DNA from: Luteolibacter sp.
GTDB lineage: Bacteria; Verrucomicrobiota; Verrucomicrobiia; Verrucomicrobiales; Akkermansiaceae
Direction of reading: 5' to 3'
NCBI GenBank assembly: GCA_030828305.1
Contig: JAURCU010000009.1
Span: forward strand, 1-42,396
Length of the DNA stretch: 42,396 bases
In this document: positions 41,833 to 42,396 of the stretch, piece by piece
Position numbering within the stretch: position 1 is the stretch's first letter
Layout: the number at the start of each line of letters is the position of its first letter
Position numbers and translations under genes: made by a program
The notes under the pieces: model-generated
Database searches by the model: none
The model's input: only the letters and a program-made list of their open reading frames with translations
Told to the model about the DNA's origin: nothing

Positions 41833-42270
41833 ATGGCTATCGAAACCACCCTCATCCTATTCAAGCCCGATGCCATTCAGGGCAACCTGGTCGGCACCGT
41901 GTTGGAACGCTTCCAGAAACACGGATTCATCATTCGCGGCATCAAGATGATGGAGCTCAGTGACGAAATTCTCGCCGAGCACTACGCCCACATCGCCGAC
42001 ATGCCCTTCTTCCCTGCCGTGCGTGAATTCATGCAGGAGACCCCGGTGATCGCCCTGGCGCTCTCCGGAGAGGACGTCATCAACAAGGTTCGCGACCTCC
42101 TCGGCCCCACCGATTCCTGCGTGGCCGAAGCCGGCACCATCCGCGGCGACTTCGGTGTGAAGGACTCCAACTCCAAGATGCGCAACGTCTGCCACGCCTC
42201 CGACTCTCCCGAGTCCGCCGAAGCCGAGATCAAGCGCTTCTTTGGCGAAGGCGAAGTCTTTGACCTATAA
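41833..42270 (+). CDS. ndk: Nucleoside diphosphate kinase
   Basis: The protein is 145 aa from the ATG at 41833; an upstream ATG at 41797 would swallow the hairpin and adds non-conserved residues. Lys11 is in LILFKPDA, the catalytic His121 is in RNVCHASDSPESA, and the family length is about 140. It transfers gamma-phosphate between nucleotides. It is probably a separate unit from suf, though only 84 nt apart. Confidence 0.97.
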   Translation: MAIETTLILFKPDAIQGNLVGTVLERFQKHGFIIRGIKMMELSDEILAEHYAHIADMPFFPAVREFMQETPVIALALSGEDVINKVRDLLGPTDSCVAEAGTIRGDFGVKDSNSKMRNVCHASDSPESAEAEIKRFFGEGEVFDL

Positions 42271-42287
42271 GCTCCGCTGTGCGGAGC
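42271..42287 (+). terminator. GC hairpin directly after ndk
   Basis: GCTCCGC-TGT-GCGGAGC is a perfect 7-bp stem with a 3-nt loop, starting at the base after the ndk stop codon. There is no T-tract, so it may stabilise the 3' end or assist Rho-dependent termination. Confidence 0.5.
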
Positions 42288-42314
42288 AGCCATGGGTCAT
42301 GAGTTATGAGCTTT

Positions 42315-42332
42315 GCCCACTAGCCTGTGGGC
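42315..42332. other. Second hairpin in the hairpin-rich tail of the window
   Basis: GCCCAC-TAGCCT-GTGGGC is a 6-bp perfect stem. The surrounding 42288-42396 shows no gene and contains short repeated motifs (AGCGAAGCGA). It may belong to an intergenic repeat family, which one window cannot show. Confidence 0.3.
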
Positions 42333-42396
42333 GTTGAGCGCAGTTTGTGGTTTGTAGGTGCAACGACCGAGGGCCCGACGAGCGAAGCGAGTGGGA

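Noticed and set aside
1..42396. Mobile elements, prophage, CRISPR, tRNA or rRNA
   Set aside because: I looked for transposase, integrase and phage-type proteins, regularly spaced repeats and cloverleaf patterns in the gaps and saw none.

Overview
The window looks like chromosomal DNA of a Verrucomicrobiota bacterium, probably marine or polysaccharide-degrading. The reasons are: secreted formylglycine sulfatases, a PVC-type heme-binding CxxCH protein with a beta-propeller and HEAT-like middle, a DUF6807/PmoA-like secreted protein, a PEP-CTERM protein, a Tat-exported Gfo/Idh/MocA oxidoreductase, many TIM-barrel sugar isomerases, and the extended Rho typical of the phylum. GC content is high, genes are dense, Shine-Dalgarno sites are mostly weak, and I see no phage, IS element, CRISPR, tRNA or rRNA. 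This placement is inference from gene content.

Layout. 1-6.7 kb (+): the 3' part of a transglutaminase-like gene, then two tandem paralogues of about 890-900 aa with signal peptides and degenerate thioredoxin-like domains. 7-7.9 kb (+): a DUF6807 protein. 8.0-13.5 kb (-): a run read from high to low coordinates: beta-hydroxyacid dehydrogenase, ygfZ, an atypical Nramp-related transporter, a Gfo/Idh/MocA oxidoreductase and a TIM-barrel isomerase. 13.6-17.6 kb (+): a compact sugar cluster of DHDPS-like aldolase, LacI regulator, TIM-barrel isomerase and Gfo/Idh oxidoreductase. 17.7-18.5 kb (-): an exported protein of unknown function. 18.9-21.2 kb (+): yebC and rho. 21.2-25.7 kb (-): Tat-exported oxidoreductase, PEP-CTERM protein, and a translationally coupled sulfatase-AraC pair. 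25.9-28.5 kb (+): the PVC heme protein. 28.6-30.1 kb (-): a second sulfatase. 30.2-31.7 kb (+): a membrane-anchored protein with a terpene-cyclase-like fold.

31.8-37.6 kb (+) is a six-gene operon: FucU/RbsD mutarotase, TIM-barrel enzyme, L-galactose-dehydrogenase-like aldo/keto reductase, L-galactonate-dehydrogenase-like zinc enzyme, altronate dehydratase (UxaA) and tagaturonate reductase (UxaB). Together these read as an oxidative L-galactose route: L-galactose to L-galactonolactone, L-galactonate, D-tagaturonate, D-altronate and 2-keto-3-deoxygluconate. L-galactose and its sulfate ester are red-algal polysaccharide sugars, which fits the sulfatases nearby. 37.7-41.7 kb (+): a Fur-family regulator lacking the CxxC zinc site, followed by sufC-sufB-sufD. 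41.8-42.3 kb (+): ndk, then a hairpin-rich tail.

The points most worth a second look are the L-galactose operon, the Nramp-like transporter that has lost both metal-binding motifs, the Rho with a basic Gly-rich insertion in its Q-loop, the tandem thioredoxin-like/TPR-like proteins beside a transglutaminase, and the cysteine-depleted Fur homologue beside suf.
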